Shown here: positions 27,242-36,073 of the stretch, piece by piece
Position numbering within the stretch: position 1 is the stretch's first letter
How the letters are laid out: each line of letters begins with the position of its first letter
NCBI GenBank assembly: GCA_947573605.1
Contig: CANPGM010000001.1
Span: 62,001-126,000 of the forward strand
DNA length: 64,000 nucleotides
Reading direction: 5' to 3'
Source: an uncultured Roseburia sp.
GTDB taxonomy: Bacteria > Bacillota > Clostridia > Lachnospirales > Lachnospiraceae
Made by a program: the position numbers and the translations under genes
The notes under the pieces: model-generated
Told to the model about the DNA's origin: nothing
What the model saw: only the letters and a program-made list of their open reading frames with translations
Database searches by the model: none

Positions 27242-29706
27242 TTAGATTTTGTGACAGAGAAGTATGCTGTGTGGAATATGAATCCATAAACAGAAGAGAA
27301 TTGCTGGATTATTTCTTCCACGGTAATATGGACGAAACGGTGTGTGTGATGGATACGAACGGAAGATACAGAGGGCGGATTGTTTATTACACATTAATCC
27401 GCTGCGAGGACGTCTATCAGGCTGTTTTGGAAGATTCGGTGACTCTGGATAAAGAGATATGGAAAAATGCCAGGAATTTTTTTAAGAATTACGAAAGTAG
27501 TTATGGAGAGCATGTACTTCTGCCGGTAGTGGATAAAGAAGGCCGGTTAGTCTGCTTTGCCTACGAGGATCCGGATGCCAATCGGGAGCTTCGGATGCTG
27601 CGCGAATTGACGGAAACGCCTGACGCGCTGCAGTTTTCCGATATCTATCCGCAATATCAATGTGTAAAGCTGTATGAATTTAACGAATTGGCTTTTTACT
27701 TTGCGGAATATCTGAAAAGTCATGATATTGCCGTGCGGGTTGTGGGGGAAATGTGGCGGGAATTTTTTACCGGAACGGAATGCCAGATACCGGATTATGA
27801 ATGCCTGACGGTTTATGCGGAAGGAATCGAAGGAAGAAAGAGGAATCATGCGGAAAATTTAAAAAAAAGCGTTTCGGTAGAGTTTGAATGCATTGATTGT
27901 ATTTATGAAACGAATCTTAAGAAAGGCTATATCAGAAATGCAGAAGGGGACTGCGCCGCTTTGCTAAAACGCCTGGCGGGACGGGAGATTATCATTTTGG
28001 GCATATACCGGAGAGCGCAGGAGGCCTATAATTTTTTTGTAAAAAACGGACTTGATATCTGCTGTTTTGTTGATATAAACCGTGAAGCGCAGACTCAAAG
28101 ACTGTTTGGAAAAAGGGTAATAAGCAGAATAGAGGCCATAAACAGTTATAAAGACCCGGCTTTTATTTCCTGTTATTCCGAAAACAGCGCATGGGGAATG
28201 GGAGAGACGGATTATTATGAATACATGGGGTATAAGAGGAATGAAAGTTTTTTTTCATTAAGAGATTATACAAAGATATGGGAGGAAAATCTAATACATG
28301 CGTTGAAAAGCACGGCTGTTGTTTTGGCAGGAGACGCTCTTTTGTGCAGCCGTTTATCCGATTATCTGCAAAAGCAGAGTGTACAGGTAATCGGGTATTT
28401 AAGTACTCCGCGGCAGGAGTATGAAAACATGAAAAAGATGAGGGAAATCAGCGCCTGCGATGTGACAAAAGATATGATGTGTCTGTGCGTTACGCCGTAT
28501 TTTTTTAATTCCGAATTTAGAAAAGAAGGTAAACAGGCGAAGGATTTGAAGGAATATTTAAAAGAAAACGGGATAGATAATTTTTCATTTTATTTTTCAG
28601 ATTATAAACCTTACATTAAAATAGAAGAGAAATATGATGTAAAAGATTCCGGATACCAGATCAAGCCTGGAAAGATTGTGCTTGGCTCGATTGAAAGCTG
28701 CAGCGGGAATATGTTTTTCAGAGGACTGTTAGACGGACACCCGAACATTATAATGACATCGTATGGCTTTGTAAATTCAAATCTGTTTTGGCTGTGCGTT
28801 TGCCTGTCGACGGCGGAGTCCGCCGACATTCTGCCGCTGTTTTGGAAACTGTGTGGGAAAGAAAATACAGGTATTTTTAATCCGGTTCTGTTTAATGAAA
28901 AGATGGAACAATTACTGTCATACAAAAGCGGCTTTACTTCGCAGGAACTATTTGTCATGATTCATTTGGCCTATATGTATATGTGCGGACGCGAAATATC
29001 CGAAGAGGCAATGAAGGAAATGGTAATTTACTGGGAACCACATAATGTAGACAGGGATATAGTAGAGAATTATGCACAATGGCTGGGTACGGAAGAGACA
29101 CCGTGCATTATTTTAAATTTAGTCAGAAATATATGTATGAGGAACGGATCCGCGCTGAAGGGATTCTTTAAAAAGGGGTGGGAATACAGCGAACTGGAGA
29201 CATTTCTCTGCGCCGTAAGCTATCCGTCTATAGAAAAAGTAACTTATCCGTATTGCGAGCGGATGGTTATCAGGTTTGAGGATTTAAAATGCAGACCAAA
29301 AGAAATATTGCAGGAAGTCTGCCAAAAATGGGGGATTAAATGGTCGGACATGCTGATGAAAACAACGGATAATGGAAAAACCAGTTTATATGATAACGGC
29401 GAACGACAGATAAGCGATTTTGACCTGGAACCTGTTTATAACTGCTATGAAGAGTATTTTTCGGAATTTGACAGACTCCGTATTATGATTGCCTGTGCTC
29501 CGTGGCAAAAAAAGTATGGGTATCCATATGTAGAACTATCGGAATTTTCCAGAAGGGAGCTGCAGGAAATGTTTTCGAAAAAGTTTCGGTTTGAGGATAT
29601 GATAGAACATAACGGTTCCAGGCTTTTGTTTGATATAAAAGTAATGGAAATCATAAGAAATCAGCTTCAGAAAGTAAGGGTGCTGGAAAATGATAAGATT
29701 TTGTGA
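27238..29706 (+). CDS. CBS-like/Rossmann/sulfotransferase-fold fusion (paralogue B)
   Basis: An 822-residue protein starting at GTG 27238 (GTGA overlap with the kinase stop) with MIRFCDREVCC. Layout as in paralogue A: CBS-like pair 1-130, conserved block near 140-230, Rossmann segment from about 249 (EIIILGIYRRAQEAY), second weak Rossmann near 355-450, and a sulfotransferase-fold domain from about 478 with GSIESCSGNMFF, LDGHPNI, NLVRNICMRNGS and RFEDLKCRPKE. Coupling to the APS-kinase-like gene makes it the best candidate to use that kinase's product as donor. It is closely related to the next gene, so a tandem duplication is likely. Confidence 0.65.
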   Translation: MIRFCDREVCCVEYESINRRELLDYFFHGNMDETVCVMDTNGRYRGRIVYYTLIRCEDVYQAVLEDSVTLDKEIWKNARNFFKNYESSYGEHVLLPVVDKEGRLVCFAYEDPDANRELRMLRELTETPDALQFSDIYPQYQCVKLYEFNELAFYFAEYLKSHDIAVRVVGEMWREFFTGTECQIPDYECLTVYAEGIEGRKRNHAENLKKSVSVEFECIDCIYETNLKKGYIRNAEGDCAALLKRLAGREIIILGIYRRAQEAYNFFVKNGLDICCFVDINREAQTQRLFGKRVISRIEAINSYKDPAFISCYSENSAWGMGETDYYEYMGYKRNESFFSLRDYTKIWEENLIHALKSTAVVLAGDALLCSRLSDYLQKQSVQVIGYLSTPRQEYENMKKMREISACDVTKDMMCLCVTPYFFNSEFRKEGKQAKDLKEYLKENGIDNFSFYFSDYKPYIKIEEKYDVKDSGYQIKPGKIVLGSIESCSGNMFFRGLLDGHPNIIMTSYGFVNSNLFWLCVCLSTAESADILPLFWKLCGKENTGIFNPVLFNEKMEQLLSYKSGFTSQELFVMIHLAYMYMCGREISEEAMKEMVIYWEPHNVDRDIVENYAQWLGTEETPCIILNLVRNICMRNGSALKGFFKKGWEYSELETFLCAVSYPSIEKVTYPYCERMVIRFEDLKCRPKEILQEVCQKWGIKWSDMLMKTTDNGKTSLYDNGERQISDFDLEPVYNCYEEYFSEFDRLRIMIACAPWQKKYGYPYVELSEFSRRELQEMFSKKFRFEDMIEHNGSRLLFDIKVMEIIRNQLQKVRVLENDKIL

Positions 29707-32188
29707 CAGGGCTGTATATTGCGTAGCGTACGAGCAATTGGACAGGAGAGAGCTTCTGAGTTTTTTCTTCAGAGGGAGCAGGGATGAGATTGTGTGTGTT
29801 CTGAATCCGGACGGCAGTTATCGGGGAAGGATTACCTATTATTCACTGATCAATTGCGACAGGGCGGCGGACGCTGTTCTGGAGGACTGTGCAGTACTTG
29901 ATCAAAATCTTTGGGAGGATGCAAGATACTTTTTCCGTAACTATAAAAACAGTTATGGAGAGCATGTCCTGCTGCCGATTGTAGATGCAGCAGGACGGCT
30001 AGTATGTTTTGCCTATGAGGATTATGAAGCGAACCGGGAGCTGCGTATGCTGCGCGAATTGACGGAAACGCACGACGCGTTGCAGTTTTGCGATATTTAT
30101 CCGCAATATCGCTGCGTAAAAATTAACGGATTTAACGAGCTTGCCTGTGTGTTTGCAGAATATCTTAAAAATTTGGGTATTAACGTACAGGTGGCGGGAA
30201 CAATGTGGCAGGGATTTTTCCCCGAAGCAGAATGCCTGACACCGGATTATGAGTGCTTGGAACTATATTCGGAGGGAGTCGCGGGAAAAAAGAAGAATCA
30301 TGCGGAAAATTTGCTAAAAAGCGCATCCGTTGAATTTGAATGTGTAGACAGGATCTATGAAGCGAATCTGAAAGAGGGGCGAATCAGGAATGCAGACGAA
30401 GACTGGACCGCTTTGCTTAAACGCATAAAGGGGCAGGAGCTTATTATTCTGGGCACTGGCAGGGCATCGCAGGATGCATATGACTTTTTATTAAGTAATG
30501 GTCTGGAAATCGCTTGCTTTGTGGAAGAAATTTGTGAGGAACAGTCACATAAAATGTTTGGAAAACAGATATTAAGCCGTATAGATGCAGAGAAGCTTTA
30601 TAGATCGCCTGTTTTTATAGACTGTGTATCAAAGAACAGCGCATGGGGAATGGGGGAAACAGATTTCTATGATTCTTTGGGGTATAAGAGAAATGATCGT
30701 TTCCTGTTGCTGAATGATTATATTGAGATACCGCAGGAAAACCTGCTCCATACGTTAAAAGAGATAGAAGTAGTATTGGCTGGAGACGCATGGCTGTGCC
30801 GCAGGCTGTCTGATTATCTGCAGTCAAAGGAAATTCGGATCGCAGGTTATCTGGATATATGGGAGAAAGGGGAAGAAGTCAGGGGGTTAAAATATATCTG
30901 CATTGAGAATGTAACGGAAGATATGATGTGCATGTGCGTCGTTCCCGCTCTTGTTAGAGATAAGCGCAGTGATGAAGGAAAACAAAAGATAGAATTAAAA
31001 CAATATTTAAGAGAAAACGGTGTGAAGAATTATTCTGATTATTTTTCGGAAATGCTGCCGTTTTTAAGTGTGGAAGAAGACAATGGAATAAAGTACTGTA
31101 AAAAAGAGTTGAGACCGTGTCGAATTATAGTGGGTTCCATTGAATCCGGCTGTGGAAACTATTTTTTTAAAGGATTGCTGGACGGACATCCGTCGGTTCT
31201 GTTAATAAGTACGGACTGCTGTTTTAACAGCAATCTTTTCTGGTATTGTATCCGTTTGTCGTTGGAAGAAGCTGCGGATATTCTGCCGGTATTTTGGAAA
31301 CTGTACGATAATGAAGACAGCGGGATTTTGAAACCGTCTGTATTTAATGAGAAGATGGAACGATTGTTATCGCGCGGCGGCAGATTTACTTCACAGGAAC
31401 TGTTCGTTATGTTCCATATGGCCTATATGTATATGTGCGGAAGAGAGATACCGAAAACGGAGATCAATCATATGATTATTTATTGGGAACCGCATGGTAT
31501 CAGAAGAGAACTGGTAGAAAATTGTGCGAGATGGCTGGGGGCTGAAGACGTTTTGTGCGATATTTTTAATATGGTCAGAAACATTTGTATGCGAAACGGC
31601 AGTCTTTTGAGAGGAATATTAAAACTGGGATGGGAGCACAGCGTTTTAGATATTTATGCGCGTACGCTCAGTTATCCGCCCATTGATAAAGATAATTTTA
31701 GACACTGCGAACGGACGGTAGTAAAATTTGAGGATTTAAAATGTGAACCGAAAGAAACGCTGTCTAAAATTTGCGGCAAATGGGGAATAGAATGGTCGGA
31801 TTCGTTAATGAAAACAACATATGGAGGAAAATCCCTTGCGTATCATAACGGGGAGAGTGACGTTAGCGATTTTGATTTGGGTCCGGTTTACAATACGAAT
31901 GAAACGTATTTCTCTGAATTTGACAGACTTCGAATAATGATGATCTGCGCTCCGTGGCAAAGAAAATACGGATATCCGTATGTGGAATTATCGGAGTTTT
32001 CCAGAAGAGAGCTGCAGGAGCTGTTCTCTAAACGGTTCCGGTTTGAAAAATTTATCAAGTACGACGGTTCCAGACTATTGTTTGATTTGAGACTGCAGGG
32101 CATGATAAGGCGTATGCTGTGGAAGACGAGGATGCTGGAAATTCAGGCGCATGACCAAACGGCGGTACAGGTTTGTGAGCCGCTATAA
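29690..32188 (+). CDS. CBS-like/Rossmann/sulfotransferase-fold fusion (paralogue C)
   Basis: An 832-residue paralogue of the upstream protein, overlapping it by 17 bases. It starts MIRFCDRAVYC and keeps the CBS-like pair (RITYYSLI and HVLLPIVDAAGRL), the FNELACVFAEYL block, the Rossmann part near 248, and the sulfotransferase-fold part from about 479 (GSIESGCGNYFFKGLL, NMVRNICMRNGS, KFEDLKCEPKE). Similarity to paralogue B is high over the full length, higher than to paralogue A, so B and C look like a recent duplication. Different acceptor positions on the glycan would be one reason to keep several copies; this is inference. Confidence 0.65.
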   Translation: MIRFCDRAVYCVAYEQLDRRELLSFFFRGSRDEIVCVLNPDGSYRGRITYYSLINCDRAADAVLEDCAVLDQNLWEDARYFFRNYKNSYGEHVLLPIVDAAGRLVCFAYEDYEANRELRMLRELTETHDALQFCDIYPQYRCVKINGFNELACVFAEYLKNLGINVQVAGTMWQGFFPEAECLTPDYECLELYSEGVAGKKKNHAENLLKSASVEFECVDRIYEANLKEGRIRNADEDWTALLKRIKGQELIILGTGRASQDAYDFLLSNGLEIACFVEEICEEQSHKMFGKQILSRIDAEKLYRSPVFIDCVSKNSAWGMGETDFYDSLGYKRNDRFLLLNDYIEIPQENLLHTLKEIEVVLAGDAWLCRRLSDYLQSKEIRIAGYLDIWEKGEEVRGLKYICIENVTEDMMCMCVVPALVRDKRSDEGKQKIELKQYLRENGVKNYSDYFSEMLPFLSVEEDNGIKYCKKELRPCRIIVGSIESGCGNYFFKGLLDGHPSVLLISTDCCFNSNLFWYCIRLSLEEAADILPVFWKLYDNEDSGILKPSVFNEKMERLLSRGGRFTSQELFVMFHMAYMYMCGREIPKTEINHMIIYWEPHGIRRELVENCARWLGAEDVLCDIFNMVRNICMRNGSLLRGILKLGWEHSVLDIYARTLSYPPIDKDNFRHCERTVVKFEDLKCEPKETLSKICGKWGIEWSDSLMKTTYGGKSLAYHNGESDVSDFDLGPVYNTNETYFSEFDRLRIMMICAPWQRKYGYPYVELSEFSRRELQELFSKRFRFEKFIKYDGSRLLFDLRLQGMIRRMLWKTRMLEIQAHDQTAVQVCEPL

Positions 32189-32233
32189 TTGAGGGATGAG
32201 AAAAAACGGAAAAAACACAGAGGGGGAATCAAT

Positions 32234-34072
32234 ATGAAGATTTTGGGTATATCGGCGTTATATCATGATGCCGCCGCTTCATTAGTTATAGACGGAGATA
32301 TTGTTGCCGCGGCGCAGGAAGAAAGATTTACACGTATCAAGCATGATTTGAGTATGCCGGTTCATGCGATTGAATATTGCCTTAGTGAAGCGAAAATTGA
32401 AAAGGAGGAGATCGATATGGTAGTATTTTATGATAATCCTCTTTATACGCTTGATCGGTTTCTGGAAAATATTTTATATGCGGACGGTGATTCAAGAGAT
32501 ATTATAGACCGGAGTTTTGATATGATGTTTGCAAAAAGAATATGGGTTCATAAGCTGATAGACGGTATATTAGGAAAGAATCCCGCCAGAAAATGCATGG
32601 TGTGCGAGCATCACGTTTCTCACGCTGCGTCGGCTTTTTACCCTTCTCCATTTAAAGAAGCCGTCGTACTTACAATAGACGGAGTTGGCGAATGGGCGAC
32701 GACTACAATTGGTGTTGGAAAAGAAGAAGAACTGACCATAAAGGAAGAAATTCGGTTTCCTCATTCACTAGGTCTGCTTTACAGCGCGTTTACTTATTTT
32801 TGCGGGTTTAAGGTTAATTCCGGCGACTACAAGTTTATGGGACTTGCGCCTTATGGAACACCAATCTATGAGGACTTGATTAAAGAAAAATTACTGGACA
32901 TAAAAGAAGACGGTTCATTTCGGTTAAATATGGAATATTTTGATTATCAGTACGGCCGCGCAATGACAAATGAAAAGTTCGCAGAATTGTTCGGCGGACC
33001 GAGAAGAGAACCGGAATCCTTTATAACTAGGCGGGAGATGGATATAGCGGCTTCTGTTCAAAAAGTAACGGAAGAAATTATATTAAAAATGGCGGAGCAT
33101 ACAAAAGAAGCATATGGAAAAACCATAGATAATCTTGTTTTGGCCGGCGGCGTGGCGCTTAACTGTGTTGCAAACGGAAAACTGAAAAAGAGCGGTATTT
33201 TTAAGAATATATGGATACAACCGGCGGCGGGGGATGCGGGCGGAAGCTTGGGAGCCGCTTTATATGCTACGTATCATTATGCGGGAACAAAAAGAATTAT
33301 AAATGCAAATGATTCACAAAAAGGAAGTTATCTTGGACCTCAATATTCTGTCGAAGAAATTGAAGCGTTTTTAAATGAAAATCATTATATTTATCATAGA
33401 TTTGATGAAAAAGATTTATTTAAAACGATTGCACAGGAACTTGCAAATGAAAAAGTAATCGGACTGTTTCAGGGCAGGATGGAATTTGGACCAAGAGCAT
33501 TGGGAAACAGAAGTATTATAGCTGACGCGCGTTCGGAGGTAATGCAGGAAAAACTGAATCAAAAAATTAAATTCAGAGAATCGTTCAGGCCGTTTGCTCC
33601 GTCAGTATTGAAAGAAGACGTTTCAGAATATTTTGAATTGGACGACGAAAGTCCATATATGCTGCTGGTTGCGAAGGTGAAAAAAGAAAGACGCAGGATG
33701 ACTGATTTACAGGGGGATTTGGAAAAATATGATTATAATATGCTGGAAGTAGTGAAACAAAAGCGGTCTGATATTCCAGCAGTTACGCATGTGGATTACA
33801 GCGCCAGGATTCAAACTGTCAAGGAAGAAACGAACCCCTATTATTATCATGTAATTGATGAATTTAAAAAGCTGACGGGAAACGGCGTTATAGTGAATAC
33901 TTCGTTTAATGTTCGCGGTGAACCGATTGTGTGCACGCCGAAAAACGCTTATGAGTGCTTTATGAGGACGGACATGGACGTTTTGGTTTTAGAAAATTTT
34001 ATTCTGTATAAAGAAGAACAGCCTGAATGGACGGACAGCATTGACTGGCGAAAACAATATGCATTAGATTAA
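32234..34072 (+). CDS. NodU/CmcH-family O-carbamoyltransferase
   Basis: A 612-residue protein with the family start KILGISALYHDAAASLV, AAAQEERFTRIKHD, the metal-site HHVSHAASAF, GGVALNCVANG and the C-terminal NTSFNVRGEPIVCTP. It should transfer a carbamoyl group from carbamoyl phosphate, through a carbamoyl-adenylate, to a sugar hydroxyl. AGGGGGAATCAAT before ATG 32234 sets the start; an upstream ATG at 32189 has no such site. The small gene after it and the twin SGNH genes probably belong to the same decoration unit. Confidence 0.9.
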   Translation: MKILGISALYHDAAASLVIDGDIVAAAQEERFTRIKHDLSMPVHAIEYCLSEAKIEKEEIDMVVFYDNPLYTLDRFLENILYADGDSRDIIDRSFDMMFAKRIWVHKLIDGILGKNPARKCMVCEHHVSHAASAFYPSPFKEAVVLTIDGVGEWATTTIGVGKEEELTIKEEIRFPHSLGLLYSAFTYFCGFKVNSGDYKFMGLAPYGTPIYEDLIKEKLLDIKEDGSFRLNMEYFDYQYGRAMTNEKFAELFGGPRREPESFITRREMDIAASVQKVTEEIILKMAEHTKEAYGKTIDNLVLAGGVALNCVANGKLKKSGIFKNIWIQPAAGDAGGSLGAALYATYHYAGTKRIINANDSQKGSYLGPQYSVEEIEAFLNENHYIYHRFDEKDLFKTIAQELANEKVIGLFQGRMEFGPRALGNRSIIADARSEVMQEKLNQKIKFRESFRPFAPSVLKEDVSEYFELDDESPYMLLVAKVKKERRRMTDLQGDLEKYDYNMLEVVKQKRSDIPAVTHVDYSARIQTVKEETNPYYYHVIDEFKKLTGNGVIVNTSFNVRGEPIVCTPKNAYECFMRTDMDVLVLENFILYKEEQPEWTDSIDWRKQYALD

Positions 34073-34087
34073 GGAGTGAGAGAAAAT

Positions 34088-34450
34088 ATGGATAAATCTC
34101 AAAGGGAAAAAGAAAGCCTTTGCAATTTTGGTGTAAACGCGCCGGAAGGCGGGGGATTCAAACATTTCACAGAAATTGATAAAAAGCAGGAAAGTTATTA
34201 TATCCCTAAAAGCGAGGGCGGATATTTAACGGAATATGATTTTGAAACGCTGCCCGAATTAAAAAAGATGCTGGACGGTTTATGGAATGTCAAACCGCAT
34301 TTACAGGAAATTATGAAAGTAGTACTGGTGGCCGCTATGAAGAATAAACCTCTGGAAATGAATAAAGGTATTTTGGAAGAAAAGCTGGAAAGCGGCGGAC
34401 AAAATTCTCATACATCAGATAAATTACCTGCGTTTATTTATAATTTTTAG
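34088..34450 (+). CDS. Hypothetical small protein after carbamoyltransferase
   Basis: A 120-residue, mostly hydrophilic protein with one mildly hydrophobic stretch, IMKVVLVAAMKN, near residue 77, and no signal peptide. I do not recognise it. The DUF5989 proteins that often follow carbamoyltransferases are much shorter and membrane-bound, so it does not fit that family. AAGGAG lies 11 bases before ATG 34088; a GTG at 34076 is less likely. It follows the carbamoyltransferase by 15 bases and may be its partner. Confidence 0.6.
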   Translation: MDKSQREKESLCNFGVNAPEGGGFKHFTEIDKKQESYYIPKSEGGYLTEYDFETLPELKKMLDGLWNVKPHLQEIMKVVLVAAMKNKPLEMNKGILEEKLESGGQNSHTSDKLPAFIYNF

Positions 34451-34508
34451 CGAAAAGAAGCTAATATAATCAGAGGAAGACTTTTCGGGAAGAAAGGGGA
34501 CAGCTCGT

Positions 34509-36044
34509 ATGTCGGCAAAAGAAACATGGGAAATGCATCCGCTTCTGTACAGTAATCTGGATAAATATATATGGATAGGGGACGGAGAAAAGGAACATGG
34601 CGCAGCGCAGCGTTTATTTGACTGTTTGATGAAGCGAAACATATACGTGAAAGGGTTTGCTGCCAGTTCGGAAGCCCTGTTCCATTTAAAAATGTATAAT
34701 AAAGAAATATATGATATTAATGTTCTGGATAAAGCGAGTTCGGTCGTTTTTTGCGTTTCATTACCGGAGCGTTCGGATACGGGCAATTTTGACAGGATAT
34801 ATGAAATCGGAGAGCCTGAATCGGATGCGGACGGTATTTTCAGAGAAGTGATCTGTAAAGACAAAACGACAGAAAAAAGGTTGTTTTGTCTGGGCTCGTT
34901 CTGGATGTTTCATCATTTTGCGGGAAAGAAAATATACGTATACGGCGTTGGCAAAGTAGAAAGAGAATTTGTAAAATATTTGAAATTATTGGATTATGAT
35001 TTTGCCGGTTTTTTAGCGGACGAAATAAATACAGTTGAGGCGCAGGGGTATCCGGTTAAGTATGTAGAAGAGATTCTGTTTGAAGAAAACTTTTATGTCT
35101 GGATGTACGACAGAGAGAAAGCCTGTAAAATGAATGAGCTGGGATTAACATATTTCAGAGATTATTATGTGAGGGACTTTCGTTTTGACGTAACAATGAA
35201 TCAAAAAACAATACTGGATATTAATTTAGGCAATAATTATTTGTCGTCAGAGAGCAGGTATCCGGGAGTGCTGGTTTATGGTTCTGAGAAAGATGAAGAC
35301 TATAAGATTGCCGTATTGGGTGGTTCGACAACCGACGGCACTATGTATCCGTTTCAATCATGGCCGCGGCTGCTGTATGAGGAGTTGGGGAAAGATAACA
35401 TAACGGTATATAATGGAGGCGTATGTTCGTACACATCCAGTCAGGAACTGATAAAGCTGTTAAGAGATATTCTGCCATTGAAACCCGATATGGTAATTGT
35501 ATATGACGGATATAATGATCTTGCTTTCCGTTCTTACGATCAATATCCCTTTTCTTTCCTCTATCTGGAGAAAATATTTGAATATGCAAAATCTCATTTG
35601 GAATTGGGAGAAGATACTGTCTGTACAGATGAAAAAGGAGCTTCCATATGCAGAGGGATTGAAACAAAAGGGGATAGATTTAGTAACTGGCTGTCAAACA
35701 TGCAGAATATGTATGCGGTTACGAAGGAAAGGAACATCTGTTTTTTTAGTTTTTGCCAGCCTACGCTTTATAGCAGAAAGGAAAAATCGCCGTGGGAAAA
35801 AAATGTATTGCTTTCTATGGAGAGTTCTACGATATCTTTTTTTATGAGAGAGGCGTTTAGAGACTATATGGCTAAAATGCGGACTCGACCGGGTTATATA
35901 TATGATTTATCATATTTGTTTGACAGAGAAGAAGACGTCTATATGGATGTATGCCATGTCTGGGAAAATGGAAACAGGATAATTGCGAAAGAAATAAAAC
36001 AGATAATTTTACCTATAATAGATGCAGGCAAAAGAAATACATGA
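34509..36044 (+). CDS. Rossmann-SGNH hydrolase-like fusion (copy 1)
   Basis: A 511-residue protein. The first 100 residues are a degenerate Rossmann-like part (KYIWIGDGEKEHG); about 138-225 form a PglD-like segment (KKIYVYGVGKVEREFV); from about 255 an SGNH/GDSL domain follows with VLGGSTTDG (block I Ser), YDGYNDL (GxND, block III) and DVCHVWENGN (catalytic Asp-His, block V). SGNH proteins in glycan loci act as O-acyl esterases or transferases on sugars. It is followed 29 bases later by a full-length paralogue. A cytoplasmic location is likely because no signal peptide is seen. Confidence 0.7.
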   Translation: MSAKETWEMHPLLYSNLDKYIWIGDGEKEHGAAQRLFDCLMKRNIYVKGFAASSEALFHLKMYNKEIYDINVLDKASSVVFCVSLPERSDTGNFDRIYEIGEPESDADGIFREVICKDKTTEKRLFCLGSFWMFHHFAGKKIYVYGVGKVEREFVKYLKLLDYDFAGFLADEINTVEAQGYPVKYVEEILFEENFYVWMYDREKACKMNELGLTYFRDYYVRDFRFDVTMNQKTILDINLGNNYLSSESRYPGVLVYGSEKDEDYKIAVLGGSTTDGTMYPFQSWPRLLYEELGKDNITVYNGGVCSYTSSQELIKLLRDILPLKPDMVIVYDGYNDLAFRSYDQYPFSFLYLEKIFEYAKSHLELGEDTVCTDEKGASICRGIETKGDRFSNWLSNMQNMYAVTKERNICFFSFCQPTLYSRKEKSPWEKNVLLSMESSTISFFMREAFRDYMAKMRTRPGYIYDLSYLFDREEDVYMDVCHVWENGNRIIAKEIKQIILPIIDAGKRNT

Positions 36045-36073
36045 TCCTGTGCGTATGAAAAGGAAATAAATAT

